Shown in pieces: positions 55,088 through 63,793 of a stretch of 64,000 nucleotides of DNA. Made by a program: the position numbers and the translations under genes. The first letter of the stretch is position 1; each line of letters begins with the position of its first letter. The notes under the pieces are model-generated. The model was not told the origin of the DNA. It searched no databases and worked only from the letters and a program-made list of their open reading frames with translations. Origin of the DNA: Streptomyces sp. MRC013 (GTDB lineage Bacteria; Actinomycetota; Actinomycetes; Streptomycetales; Streptomycetaceae); the NCBI RefSeq assembly GCF_023614235.1, contig NZ_CP094264.1, positions 310,001 through 374,000 of the forward strand, given 5' to 3'.

Positions 55088-56893
55088 TCAGGCGGAGCCG
55101 CGGCCGCCGGTCAGGTGGTCGGCGAGGCCGGCGAGCTTCTGCCGGACGCCGCGGGTGACGACGCCCACCCCGTCGGGGTCCCGGAGGGCGGCCTTCGCGG
55201 TCTTCGCCCCCTGCTCCGCCGTGACGTGCGGCGGGATGGGGGCGACGTCCGCGTCGACCTTGAACTCCAGGACGACCGGCCGGTCGCTGCGCAGGGCCTC
55301 GTCCCAGGCCGCGCCGACCCTCTCCGGGTCGTCGCAGTGGACGCCCCCGAGCCCGAGGAGTTCGGCGTACCGCGCGTACGGCACGTCCGGGATGTCCTGG
55401 GAGCCGGGGAACTTGGGGTCGCCGGCGAGGGCGCGCTGCTCCCAGGTGACCTGGTTGAGGTCCTGGTTGTTGAAGACGCAGAAGACCAGCGGTGGGCCGC
55501 CCGCGAGCCGGTCCCAGTACCTCTTCACGGTGATCATCTCGTTCATGCCGTTCATCTGGAACGCCCCGTCCCCGATGAAGGCGATCACCGGCCGGTCCGG
55601 ATGGGCGAAGCGGGCGGCGATGGCGTACGGGGTGGCGGGGCCCATCGTCGCGAGCGTGCCGGACAGCGAGGCGTGCATGCCCTTCCGGAGCTTCAGGTGG
55701 CGGGCCCACCAGTTGGTGGCCGATCCGGAGTCCGCAGTGAGGATGCAGCGGTCGGGAAGGCGCGGCGACAGCTCGGCGGCGACGCTCTGGGGGTTGACCT
55801 TGCCGTCGAAGCTCTGGTGGGCGCGCCGGTCGAGGACGCGGTACCACTCCTCGACGTCCTTCTCGATCCTCCCGCGCCAGGAGCGGTCCTCCTTGCGGTG
55901 CAGCAGCGGGATCAGCGCCCTGAGCGTCTCCCGGGCGTCGCCGACGAGGTGGGCCTCCATCGGGTAGCGCATGCCGATCATGCGGCCGTCGATGTCGATC
56001 TCGACGCCGCGGGCCTGCCCCTCGTCGGGGAGCCACTCGGCGTACGGGAAGGACGTGCCGACCATGAACAGGGTGTCGCAGCCGCGGATCATCTCGTCGC
56101 TGGCCCTGCTGCCGAGCAGGCCGATCGGTCCGGTGACGAACGGCAGGTCGTCGGGGAGGACCTCGCGGCCGAGGAGCGCCTTGGCGACGCCGGCGCCGAG
56201 GAGTTCGGCGGTCTCCGCGAGCTCGGCCTCGGCGTGCGCGGCGCCCTGGCCGACGACCATGGCGACCCTGGCGCCCTCGTTGAGGACGTCCGCGGCCCTG
56301 CGGAGCTCGGCCTCGTCGGGCAGCACGCGCGGGCGGCTCCAGCCGATGCTGGAGTAGACGGAGCCGTGTTCCTTGGGCGGTGAGGGCTGTGCCTCCTCCT
56401 CCTGGACGTCCGCCGGGATGATGACCGTGGCGACGGAGCGGGTGGTGAGCGCGGTCTTGAACGCCCGGTCCACGACGTGCCGCGCCTGGCCGGGGTGCAT
56501 GACCACCTGGCAGTACTCGGACACGTCGGCGAAGACCTGTTCGAGGGGGATCTCCTGCTGGTAGGAGGAACCGAGACTGGTCCTGCGCTGTTGGCCGACG
56601 ATCGCGACGACGGGCCGGCGGTCCAGTTTGGCGTCGTACAGGCCGTTGAGCAGGTGGATCGCGCCCGGTCCGGACGTGGCGACGCAACAGCCGACCTCGT
56701 CGGTGAACTTGGCGTGCCCGCACGCCATGAACGCGGCGGCCTCCTCGTGCCGCGCCTGGATGAACTCCGGCCCGTCCCCGGCCCGGCCGAAGGCGCCGAG
56801 CAGGCCGTTGATCCCGTCGCCGGGGTACCCGTAGACGCGTTCGACGCCCCATCCGCGCAGCCGTTCCAGTACGTAGTCGGCCACCGAAGCCAT
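55088..56893 (-). CDS. thiamine-diphosphate enzyme, pyruvate oxidase/dehydrogenase (quinone)-like
   Basis: A 601-aa ThDP enzyme. The N-terminal PYR domain has VYGYPGDGINGLLGAF and the catalytic Glu in ARHEEAAAFMA. The central domain (about 195-335) includes VVGQGA and GPIGLLGSRASDEM. The C-terminal PP domain has the ThDP/Mg motif GDGAFQMNGMNEMITV ... FNNQDLNQV. Overall it resembles PoxB-type enzymes, which oxidise pyruvate to acetate and CO2, passing electrons to quinone or oxygen. The membrane-binding C-terminal helix of PoxB is not obvious. GGAGGGAG precedes the ATG. It converges on the glucose dehydrogenase gene. Confidence 0.88.
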   Translation of the reverse strand: MASVADYVLERLRGWGVERVYGYPGDGINGLLGAFGRAGDGPEFIQARHEEAAAFMACGHAKFTDEVGCCVATSGPGAIHLLNGLYDAKLDRRPVVAIVGQQRRTSLGSSYQQEIPLEQVFADVSEYCQVVMHPGQARHVVDRAFKTALTTRSVATVIIPADVQEEEAQPSPPKEHGSVYSSIGWSRPRVLPDEAELRRAADVLNEGARVAMVVGQGAAHAEAELAETAELLGAGVAKALLGREVLPDDLPFVTGPIGLLGSRASDEMIRGCDTLFMVGTSFPYAEWLPDEGQARGVEIDIDGRMIGMRYPMEAHLVGDARETLRALIPLLHRKEDRSWRGRIEKDVEEWYRVLDRRAHQSFDGKVNPQSVAAELSPRLPDRCILTADSGSATNWWARHLKLRKGMHASLSGTLATMGPATPYAIAARFAHPDRPVIAFIGDGAFQMNGMNEMITVKRYWDRLAGGPPLVFCVFNNQDLNQVTWEQRALAGDPKFPGSQDIPDVPYARYAELLGLGGVHCDDPERVGAAWDEALRSDRPVVLEFKVDADVAPIPPHVTAEQGAKTAKAALRDPDGVGVVTRGVRQKLAGLADHLTGGRGSA

Positions 56894-57074
56894 GGCTTCT
56901 CCCTCCGGCCCCTGGCGGGCCGTCTCGACGCACGCCGGTCGTGCCCTCCGGGTGACCGCCGCGCGGGTGCGCAAACCCGGCCCGGGCGGGGCCTCCCCCG
57001 CCGCGCCTCCCCCGTCGCACCCCGTCCGGACGCGGCCCGGGCGGGGGCGGGGAGGACCGGACGGGCCGGGCCGG

Positions 57075-57761
57075 CTACCGGGCGGTGCGGGAGGCGAGGC
57101 GCAGGCGCCCGTCGCGGACCTCGGCGATCCGGTCGGCCGCGGTGAGGTGGGTGCGGTCGTGGGTGACCAGGACGGTCGCGGTGGCCCGCTGGTGGGTGAG
57201 ACGGGTGATCAGCTCGATGACGGCGGCGCCGCGTTCGCGGTCGAGGGCGCTGGTGGGTTCGTCGACCAGCAGGACGGTGGGGTCGTTCATCAGGGCGCGG
57301 GCGATGTTGATCCGCTGGCGCTGGCCGCCGGAGAGCCGGTGGGGCCGCCGGTCGGCCTGGTCGGCGAGGCCGACGGCGTCGAGCAGCTCCATCGCCCGGC
57401 CCCGGGCGGCACGCGGCTTGCGGCCGTCGATCCGCGCCATGACCTGGAGCTGTTCGGCGGCGGTGAGGGAGGGCAGCAGGTTGGGCTGCTGGAAGACGAT
57501 GCCGATCCGGCGGCGGCGCAGCTCGGCGAGTTCGCCGCGGGACATGCCGGTGGTGTCGGTGCCGGCGACGGTGACGGTGCCGGCGTCGGGGGTGATGAGG
57601 GTGGCGGCGACCGCGAGGAGGCTGGACTTGCCGGAGCCGGAGGGGCCGACGACGGCGGTCAGGCTGCCCTCGGGCACTTCCAGGGTGACGCGGTCGAGGG
57701 CGGTCAGGCGGGAGTCGCCGTCGGGGTAGGTGAGGGTGACGTCGGTCAGGCTCAGGCTCAT
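57075..57761 (-). CDS. ABC transporter ATP-binding protein (MacB/LolD type)
   Basis: A 228-aa ATPase. Walker A GPSGSGKSS is at about 38-46, the Q-loop is FQQPNLLPSLT, the signature LSGGQRQRINIARAL, Walker B VLLVDEPTSALD, and the switch His VTHDRTH. All catalytic residues are present. The start overlaps the permease stop (ATGA). The subgroup powers FtsX/MacB-like permeases that extrude peptides, lipoproteins or antibiotics by mechanotransmission. A two-component system is encoded divergently from the permease and likely controls it. Confidence 0.93.
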   Translation of the reverse strand: MSLSLTDVTLTYPDGDSRLTALDRVTLEVPEGSLTAVVGPSGSGKSSLLAVAATLITPDAGTVTVAGTDTTGMSRGELAELRRRRIGIVFQQPNLLPSLTAAEQLQVMARIDGRKPRAARGRAMELLDAVGLADQADRRPHRLSGGQRQRINIARALMNDPTVLLVDEPTSALDRERGAAVIELITRLTHQRATATVLVTHDRTHLTAADRIAEVRDGRLRLASRTAR

Positions 57762-58846
57762 CGGGCGCTCCCCAGGGCGGTCAGCGGGTCGACGGAGGTG
57801 ATGCGGCGGACGGACAGGGCGGCGCCGAGCAGACCGAGCGCGATCATCACGGCGGCCGGGGGGAGGACGGTGGCGGGGGTGAGGAGGAACGGTACGGCCG
57901 AGCCCGCGAGGAGGGCGCCGACGCCGGCGGCGAGGCCGGTGCCGACCAGGGTGCCGCCGGCCAGCAGGACGGCCGCCTGGCCGAGGGCGTCCTCGAGGAG
58001 GCCGGCGGTGGAGGCGCCCAGCGCCTTGAGGACGGCGACGTCGCCGCTGCGCTGGATGGTCCACACGGTGAAGAAAGCGCCGATGACGAGCGCGGAGATC
58101 GCGAAGAGGAAGCCGCGCATCAGCTGCAGCGAGCCGTTCTCGGAGGCGTAGGAGCCGATCGCGGACAGCGATTCGTCCGTGGAGACCGTCCTGGTGCCCG
58201 CGGCCCGGTCGGCCGCCCCGAGGTCGGCGCCGGGGGCGGTGTCCAGGACGATGACGGTGGCGGTCGGCGCGTCGGCCCCGCCCGTGGGGGGCGCGATCCT
58301 CCGCCACAGGTCCAGGCTGGTCCAGACGACCGGGGTGTGGCTGAAGAAGGCGTCACCGCTCACGGCGGCGACGGTCACCTCCTGTCCGGCGAGGGTGAGG
58401 GCGTCGCCCGTCTCCACTCCGAGGTCGGCGGCGGCGGCGGTGGACAGGACCGCCGCACGGCCGTCGATCCTGTCGCCCAGGGGGGCGAGCACGGAGCCGG
58501 GCCGGACGCCGAAGGCCGAGACGCCGGCGCTCCCGGCCCCGGCGCTCGCCCTGGTGGTGGTGATGCCCAGCGGCTCGGCGCCGTCCACCCCGGGCGTCCT
58601 GGCCCACCGCCGCCACTGCCCCTCCTCGACGGTGGAGTTCGCGTACGACGGTTCCTCCCCGGCGCCGGGGGCGTCGAAGGCGATCGCGTCGGCGGGCAGG
58701 GAGGTGATCGCGGAGGTGTTCTGCCGGCCCAGGCCGGCGGTCAGTCCGGACAGCAGCCCGACCAGCAGGGTGATCAGCACGATGGCGGTGCCCATCAGGG
58801 CGAAGCGCCCCTTGGCGAACTTCAGGTCTCTCCAGGCGACGAACAC
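57758..58846 (-). CDS. FtsX/MacB-type ABC transporter permease
   Basis: A 362-aa permease with the typical four-helix plan. Helix 1 (about 16-36, LMGTAIVLITLLVGLLSGL) is followed by a ~200-residue extracytoplasmic domain, then three helices at the C-terminus (FAISALVIGAFFTVWTI, AVLLAGGTLVGTGLAAGVGAL, LPPAAVMIALGLLGAALS). A DVAVLKALGAS motif marks the coupling helix. The GTG start gives MFVAWRDLKFAKGRF, the usual cytoplasmic N-terminus. It is the first gene of a two-gene operon with its ATPase and divergent from a histidine kinase gene. Confidence 0.9.
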   Translation of the reverse strand: MFVAWRDLKFAKGRFALMGTAIVLITLLVGLLSGLTAGLGRQNTSAITSLPADAIAFDAPGAGEEPSYANSTVEEGQWRRWARTPGVDGAEPLGITTTRASAGAGSAGVSAFGVRPGSVLAPLGDRIDGRAAVLSTAAAADLGVETGDALTLAGQEVTVAAVSGDAFFSHTPVVWTSLDLWRRIAPPTGGADAPTATVIVLDTAPGADLGAADRAAGTRTVSTDESLSAIGSYASENGSLQLMRGFLFAISALVIGAFFTVWTIQRSGDVAVLKALGASTAGLLEDALGQAAVLLAGGTLVGTGLAAGVGALLAGSAVPFLLTPATVLPPAAVMIALGLLGAALSVRRITSVDPLTALGSAR

Positions 58847-59016
58847 GGCGTGGTGTGCCCTTTCACGGGTGGGGACGTGGGACCCCCACCGTCGCCGCCG
58901 GCCCCCCGGCCGGGCATCCGGCCCAGGACGGCAATCGGCGCGCCGAAGGACGGTACGTCGCTTCCCACTTTCGATGGAGGCCGCGCCGCGGGGTCCCTCC
59001 TTAGGCTGGGGGAACT

Positions 59017-60238
59017 GTGAACACCACCGCTCCCGTCCTCATCCCCACCACCCGCGCCCTGGCCTGGTGCCTGCACCTGCTGCTCGCCGGGCTGCTCGCG
59101 CTGGCCGGCATCCGGGCCGTGGCGGGCGGCCGTCCGCACGCCGGCTGGGTCGTCGCCGCGGCGGTGGCGTGCGGCCTGCTGTACGCGGCCGGCCCCGCAC
59201 TGCCCCGCGTGAGCCGCTCGCGGCGGGCCGCCGCGCTGTGGCTGGCCGGCGTGGGGGCCCTCTGGCTGGTGCTGCTGGCCCTGTCCCCCGACGGGGTGTG
59301 GGTGGCGTTCCCGCTGTACTTCCTCCAGCTCCACTTGCTGCCCCGCCGCGCCGGGTCCGCCGCCGTGACGGCCACCGCGGCGGCGGCCGTCCTCGGATTC
59401 GCCTCGCACCACGGGTCGTTCGAGGCGACGGTGCCGATCGGTCCGGCCCTGGGCGCCGCCGTGGCGGTCGCGGTGGTGCGGGGGTACCAGACCCTGTACC
59501 GGGAGAGCGAGCGGCGCAGGCACCTGATCGAGGAGCTCACCGCCACCCGCGCCGACCTGGCCGCCGCCCAGCACACCGCCGGCGTGCTGGCCGAGCGCGA
59601 GCGCCTGGCCCGCGAGATCCACGACACCCTCGCCCAGGGCCTCTCCAGCATCCAGCTGCTGCTGCGCGCCGCCGAACGCGCCCTGCCCGGCACGCCGGAG
59701 AACGCCGCCCGCTACGTCGACCGGGCCCGGCAGACGGCCGTCGACAACCTCGCCGAGGCCCGCCGCTTCGTCGCCGCCCTCGCCCCGCCCGCCCTGGAGG
59801 GCAGCACCCTGGCCGACGCGCTGGAACGCCTGTGCGCCACCACCAGCACCCGCCATCGGATCGCCGCGCGCTTCCACCTCTTTGGCGACCCCGTCCCGCT
59901 GCCGACCGCGCACGAGGTCGCGCTGCTGCGGATCGCCCAGTCCGCCCTCGCGAACACGGTCCGCCACGCCGGGGCCGCCACCGCCGAGGTGACCCTCCGC
60001 TACCTCGGCGACCAGGTGGCCGTGGACGTCGTCGACGACGGACGCGGCTTCGACCCCGGCGACCTGCCCGTCCCCGATCCGCAGTCCGGCGGGTTCGGGC
60101 TGGCCGCCATACGCGCCCGCGCCCGCGCCCTCGGCGGCACCCTCGCCGTCGAGTCCGCACCCGGCCGCGGCACCGCCCTGGCCGCCCGCCTGCCCCTCGC
60201 CCAGTCCCCCCGACCCCGCTCCCGAGGCCCGCCCGTGA
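59017..60238 (+). CDS. sensor histidine kinase (HisKA_3, NarL-type system), single-base frameshift at the end
   Basis: About 406 aa with five hydrophobic helices (1-160), a coiled linker, the HisKA_3 box with phospho-acceptor His in REIHDTLAQGLSS, and a HATPase domain (ALANTVRHAG, VVDDGRGFDPG, GFGLAAIRARARALGG). As printed it runs on into the response regulator without a stop. Removing one C from 60206-60211 gives the normal tail SPDPAPEARP and a TGA at 60236-60238 overlapping the regulator GTG. I take the fusion as an artefact. A -10-like TAGGCT lies at 59002-59007, ten bases before the GTG. The system probably controls the divergent ABC exporter. Confidence 0.86.
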
Positions 60239-60870
60239 CCGACACGCCCATCCGCCTGCTCCTGGCCGACGACCACCCCGTCGTACGAGCGGGGCTGCGC
60301 GCCGTACTGGAGACCGAACCCGGCATCGACGTGGTGGCCGAGGCCGCCACCGCCGAGGCCGCCGTCGACCGCGCCGCCCGGGGCGACGTCGACGTCGTCC
60401 TCATGGACCTCCAGTTCGGCGGGGGGATGAACGGCGCCGAGGCCACCGCCGCCATCACCGCCCGCTCCGGCGCCCCCCGCGTACTGATCGTCACCACCTA
60501 CGACACCGACGCCGACACCCTTCCCGCCATCGAGGCCGGGGCCACCGGCTACCTGCTCAAGGACGCGCCGCCCGAGGACCTGGCCGCGGCGGTGCGCACC
60601 GCCGCGGCGGGCCGTACGACGCTGGCGCCCGCCGTCGCGGACCGGTTGATGAACCGGCTGCGCACCCCCGGCACCGCCCTGAGCCGACGGGAGACCGAGG
60701 TGCTCGCCCTGGTCGCCGAGGGCCTGTCCAACCAGGCCGTCGGCGACCGGCTCCACCTCACCGAGGGGGACCGTCAAGTCCCACCTGGCCCGCGTCTACG
60801 CCAAGCTCGACGTCGACTCCCGCACCGCCGCCGTCGCCGCCGCCACCCGTCTCGGCCTCATCCGCCGGTG
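60235..60870 (+). CDS. NarL/LuxR-type response regulator, single-base frameshift in the HTH
   Basis: About 211 aa when one extra G in 60765-60769 is removed. The receiver domain has LLLADDHPVVRAG (acidic pocket), phospho-acceptor Asp in VVLMDLQFGG, and Lys in YLLKDAPPED. The LuxR HTH is LSRRETEVLALVAEGLSNQAVGDRLHLTEG, continuing TVKSHLARVYAKLDVDSRTAAVAAA after correction. The GTG start overlaps the corrected kinase stop. Regulated targets are inferred to be the adjacent ABC exporter and itself. Taken literally, the printed sequence would lose the recognition helix. Confidence 0.86.
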
Positions 60871-61066
60871 ACGGCCCGGAGCGTCCTCCTCCCCCGGCGC
60901 GGCGCCCCGCCCGGCGCCCGTGTCCCACCGGGCACCGGCGCCGGGCACGAGGGCGCCGGCGTCGGATCCCGTGCGCCGCGCCCGCGCTCCACGGGCACCC
61001 CGGGGACGCCTCGGCGGTGGGTGCCCGGGGACGCGTGCGGCGGCCCGGGCACCCCGGTCCGCGGTC

Positions 61067-62932
61067 CTAGGACGGGGCCGGCTGCGCCTCGGTGACGGCC
61101 AGCGCGTCCACCATGCGGTTCAGCTTGCCGCGCGCCCGTACGGCGTGGGCCTGCGGCACCCGGATCTCGGCGGTGGCCCGGGCGGCGTCCGCCACCGTGT
61201 ACGACAGCGCCAGCACCGGCGTGCTGCTCAGCGTCGCGGCGATCCGGCCCAGCGCTCCGCGGCTGTCCCGGAGCGTCACGGTGAGCGTGCACGCCGCGTC
61301 GTCCCGTGCCGCCCCCGTCCCCTCCCCGAGCGGTTCGGGGGCGGTGTGCCCGCCGGATCCGCGCCCGACGTACCGGAGTCCGTACGTGTACGCGTCCACC
61401 AGCGCCTCGCAAGACGCGGCGAGCACGTTGCCCGCGACGCCGACCGTCTGCCACGCCCCGTGCCCGTCGGTGACGCTCACCAGGACGCGGGTCCTCGCCG
61501 CGGTGCCGTGGCGGCCCTCCAGGATGCGGACCTTGTAGTCGACCAGCTCGAACCGCGACACCTCCGGGTAGGCCGACCGCAGCGCCCGGCGCAGCGCGCG
61601 GTCCAGGGCGTTCACCGGGCCGTTGCCCTCGGCGGTGGCGACGGCCCTCGCGCCCCGGGCGCGGAGCTTCACCGTCGCCTCCGCGTCCCGCGGCGCGCCC
61701 GGCCCGTCTTCCGCGATCACCCTCCAGGACTCCAGCTCAAAGCGGGGCTCCCCGCGTCCTTCGGTTTCTTCGCGCAGGAGGAGTTCGAAGGAGGCGTCGG
61801 CGGCCTCGTAGGTGTACCCCCGCAGCTCACGCTCCTTGACCCGCGCCACCACCCGCCCCACCAACTCCCGATCCCCACCCAACTCCACCCCCAACTCCCT
61901 GCCCTTCAACTCCACCGAAGCACGACCCGCCATGTCCGACACCAACATGCGCATCGTGTTGCCCACCCGCTCCGGATCCACATGCTGATACAGACCCGGA
62001 TCCACCTTGACCGCCGAAGCGTGCAACCCCGCCTTGTGCGCGAAAGCCGACACCCCCACATACGGCCGATGCGCCGCAGGCGCGAGATTGACCACCTCCG
62101 CAACCGCATGGGAGATCCGCGTCATCTCCGCCAACGCCCCCACCGGCAACACCCTCCTGCCGTACTTCAACTCCAACGCCGCCACCACCGAGAACAGATC
62201 CGCATTACCCACCCGCTCCCCGTAACCGTTGGCGGTGCACTGCACATGACTGGCCCCCGCCTCCACCGCCGCCAGCGTATTGGCCACCGCACACCCCGCA
62301 TCGTCCTGGGCATGAATCCCCACACGCACCCCACCGGCCACCACCCGCGAAACCACCCCGTGAACCTCCGACGGCAACATCCCGCCATTGGTGTCACACA
62401 ACACCACCACCTCCGCACCCGCCCCCCACGCCGCATCCACCACCGACCGCGCATACGCCTCATTGCCCCGATACCCGTCGAAGAAGTGCTCACAGTCCAC
62501 GAACACCCGCCGCCCCCGCTCCCGCAGATACGCCACCGTCTCCCGCACCATCGCCAAGTTCTCCTCCAACGTGGTCCGCAACGCCAGCTCCACATGCCGG
62601 TCATGCGCCTTGGCCACCAACGTCACCACCGAAGCACCCGACTCCACCAACGCCCCCACCTGCGGATCACTCTCCACCCGCACCCCCGGACGCCGCGTCG
62701 CACCGAACGCCACCAACCGGGCGTGACGCAACTCCACCTCCCGCGCCGCCCGCGCGAAGAACTCCGTATCCCGCGGATTGGCCCCCGGCCACCCCCCCTC
62801 GACGAACCCCACCCCGAACTCATCCAGATACCGGGCGATACTCAACTTGTCCGCCACACTCAGACTGATCCCCTCCCGCTGAGCACCATCACGCAACGTC
62901 GTGTCGAAAACATGAAAACCGTCGTGTGCCAT
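61067..62932 (-). CDS. cimA: citramalate synthase with C-terminal ACT-like extension
   Basis: A 621-aa enzyme that condenses pyruvate and acetyl-CoA to (R)-citramalate, an entry to isoleucine. The HMGL-like barrel has FDTTLRDGAQREG, VEGGWPGANPRD, and IHAQDDAGCAVANTL, followed by ANGYGERVGNADLF and KAGLHASAVKVDP. The LeuA-type regulatory domain covers about 395-520. Usual CimA proteins end near residue 530; here a linker leads to LTVTLRDSRGALGRIAATLS ... RATAEIRVP, resembling an ACT domain, for ~70 residues. Codon choice changes within the gene (see findings). An attenuator-like leader precedes it. Confidence 0.9.
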   Translation of the reverse strand: MAHDGFHVFDTTLRDGAQREGISLSVADKLSIARYLDEFGVGFVEGGWPGANPRDTEFFARAAREVELRHARLVAFGATRRPGVRVESDPQVGALVESGASVVTLVAKAHDRHVELALRTTLEENLAMVRETVAYLRERGRRVFVDCEHFFDGYRGNEAYARSVVDAAWGAGAEVVVLCDTNGGMLPSEVHGVVSRVVAGGVRVGIHAQDDAGCAVANTLAAVEAGASHVQCTANGYGERVGNADLFSVVAALELKYGRRVLPVGALAEMTRISHAVAEVVNLAPAAHRPYVGVSAFAHKAGLHASAVKVDPGLYQHVDPERVGNTMRMLVSDMAGRASVELKGRELGVELGGDRELVGRVVARVKERELRGYTYEAADASFELLLREETEGRGEPRFELESWRVIAEDGPGAPRDAEATVKLRARGARAVATAEGNGPVNALDRALRRALRSAYPEVSRFELVDYKVRILEGRHGTAARTRVLVSVTDGHGAWQTVGVAGNVLAASCEALVDAYTYGLRYVGRGSGGHTAPEPLGEGTGAARDDAACTLTVTLRDSRGALGRIAATLSSTPVLALSYTVADAARATAEIRVPQAHAVRARGKLNRMVDALAVTEAQPAPS

Positions 62933-63007
62933 GGCGGGTTTTTCCTATCCAGGTCTGCCGGGCCGGGTGGGGCCGTTCGTGTCAGGGGACCGAGGGGGAA
63001 AACAAAA

Positions 63008-63034
63008 AGACCCCTCGCGGAGTGCGAGAGGTCT
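63008..63034 (-). terminator. rho-independent attenuator upstream of cimA
   Basis: On the minus strand AGACCTCTCGC pairs with GCGAGGGGTCT (one G-T pair) around ACTCC, followed at once by TTTTTGTTTT. A true U-tract is rare in this GC-rich genome. It lies ~75 bp before the cimA start and after a short leader peptide gene, which fits transcription attenuation. Confidence 0.8.
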
Positions 63035-63075
63035 GCGTGCGGGCGGTGAGCCGCCTGGGAGGGTTCGCCTCCAGG

Positions 63076-63123
63076 TCATCTCGGTGCCGGCACGCTGGCG
63101 CTAATAATGAGCTGGCGCTGCAT
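63076..63123 (-). CDS. putative cimA leader peptide MQRQLIISASVPAPR
   Basis: A 15-codon frame from ATG 63123 to TGA 63076 on the same strand as cimA, containing consecutive Leu-Ile-Ile codons (CTC ATT ATT). Both Ile codons are ATT, unusual in this genome. Downstream lie alternative stems (CCTGGAGG ... CCTCCCAGG) and a U-tract terminator. Stalling at Leu/Ile codons when charged tRNA is scarce would favour antitermination, logical for an isoleucine-pathway gene. The ribosome site is weak. Confidence 0.6.
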   Translation of the reverse strand: MQRQLIISASVPAPR

Positions 63124-63301
63124 GGCGGCGATCTTTGCATGACGCGGCCGCCGCGGAAAGGCCGTCTCACCTTTTGGACATGCCGCCCGGGTCGGCGGCC
63201 GGGTCGGCGGCCGGGGAAGCCGCGCCGCCGGCACCGCCGCGCAGGGCTCCGGCGCCGGTGCCGGCGGCGCGGGACGGCGGTGTTCCGGGTGTCCGCCCCG
63301 G

Positions 63302-63793
63302 TCAGCCGGGGGCGGGCACCGGCTCGACCTCCAGGTGGCGCCGCCGCCGGGGACCCCGGTACAGCAGGGCCTCCCAGCCCAGCCGCTCCAGTGCCCGGGC
63401 GCAACGGGCCAGGGCGGTCTCCTCCTCCTGCGCGGCGCCGCCGCCCGGGGGTCCCAGCCACTCCACCCGCACCTGCCCCGGCCGCTCGCCGGGGCCGACG
63501 CGGTAGCCGGTCCTCACGCGCCGCCCCCCGGCGTCCAGCGCGGACGGCGGGAAGCCGGCCGCCTCCAGGGCCAGGGCGACCGCCCTCACCGGCCGGTTGC
63601 GCTCCCACGGGGCCGGTACGCCCCCGGGGTCGCCGCCCGCGGCGGTGGTGAGCCGCCGGATCTGGAGCAGCCCTTCGTACGCCGCCCGGACCTCGGCGGC
63701 ACGCCGCCCGGCCGCCGTCGGGTCGGTCTCCGGTTCCGGAAGCGGGGGGCCGTCCCCGGTGGCCGCCTCGAACGCGCCGCCCGCCCCGGTCAC
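63302..63793 (-). CDS. hypothetical protein
   Basis: A 163-aa soluble protein starting at a GTG that overlaps the stop of the next upstream gene (GTGA). It has a helical segment RRAAEVRAAYEGLLQIRRL, then VRAVALALEAAGFPPSALDAGGRRVRTGYRV and VRVEWLGPPGG, ending in CARALERLGWEALLYRGPRRRRHLEVEP. The alternating strand-helix pattern suggests a small alpha/beta domain. No family recognised. Co-translated with the partial gene at the window edge. Confidence 0.7.
   Translation of the reverse strand: MTGAGGAFEAATGDGPPLPEPETDPTAAGRRAAEVRAAYEGLLQIRRLTTAAGGDPGGVPAPWERNRPVRAVALALEAAGFPPSALDAGGRRVRTGYRVGPGERPGQVRVEWLGPPGGGAAQEEETALARCARALERLGWEALLYRGPRRRRHLEVEPVPAPG

Noticed and set aside
59017..61095. 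A natural histidine kinase-response regulator fusion protein
   Set aside because: Removing one C at 60206-60211 restores a normal kinase tail and a GTGA overlap with the regulator start, the standard arrangement; a second indel in the regulator supports sequencing error.
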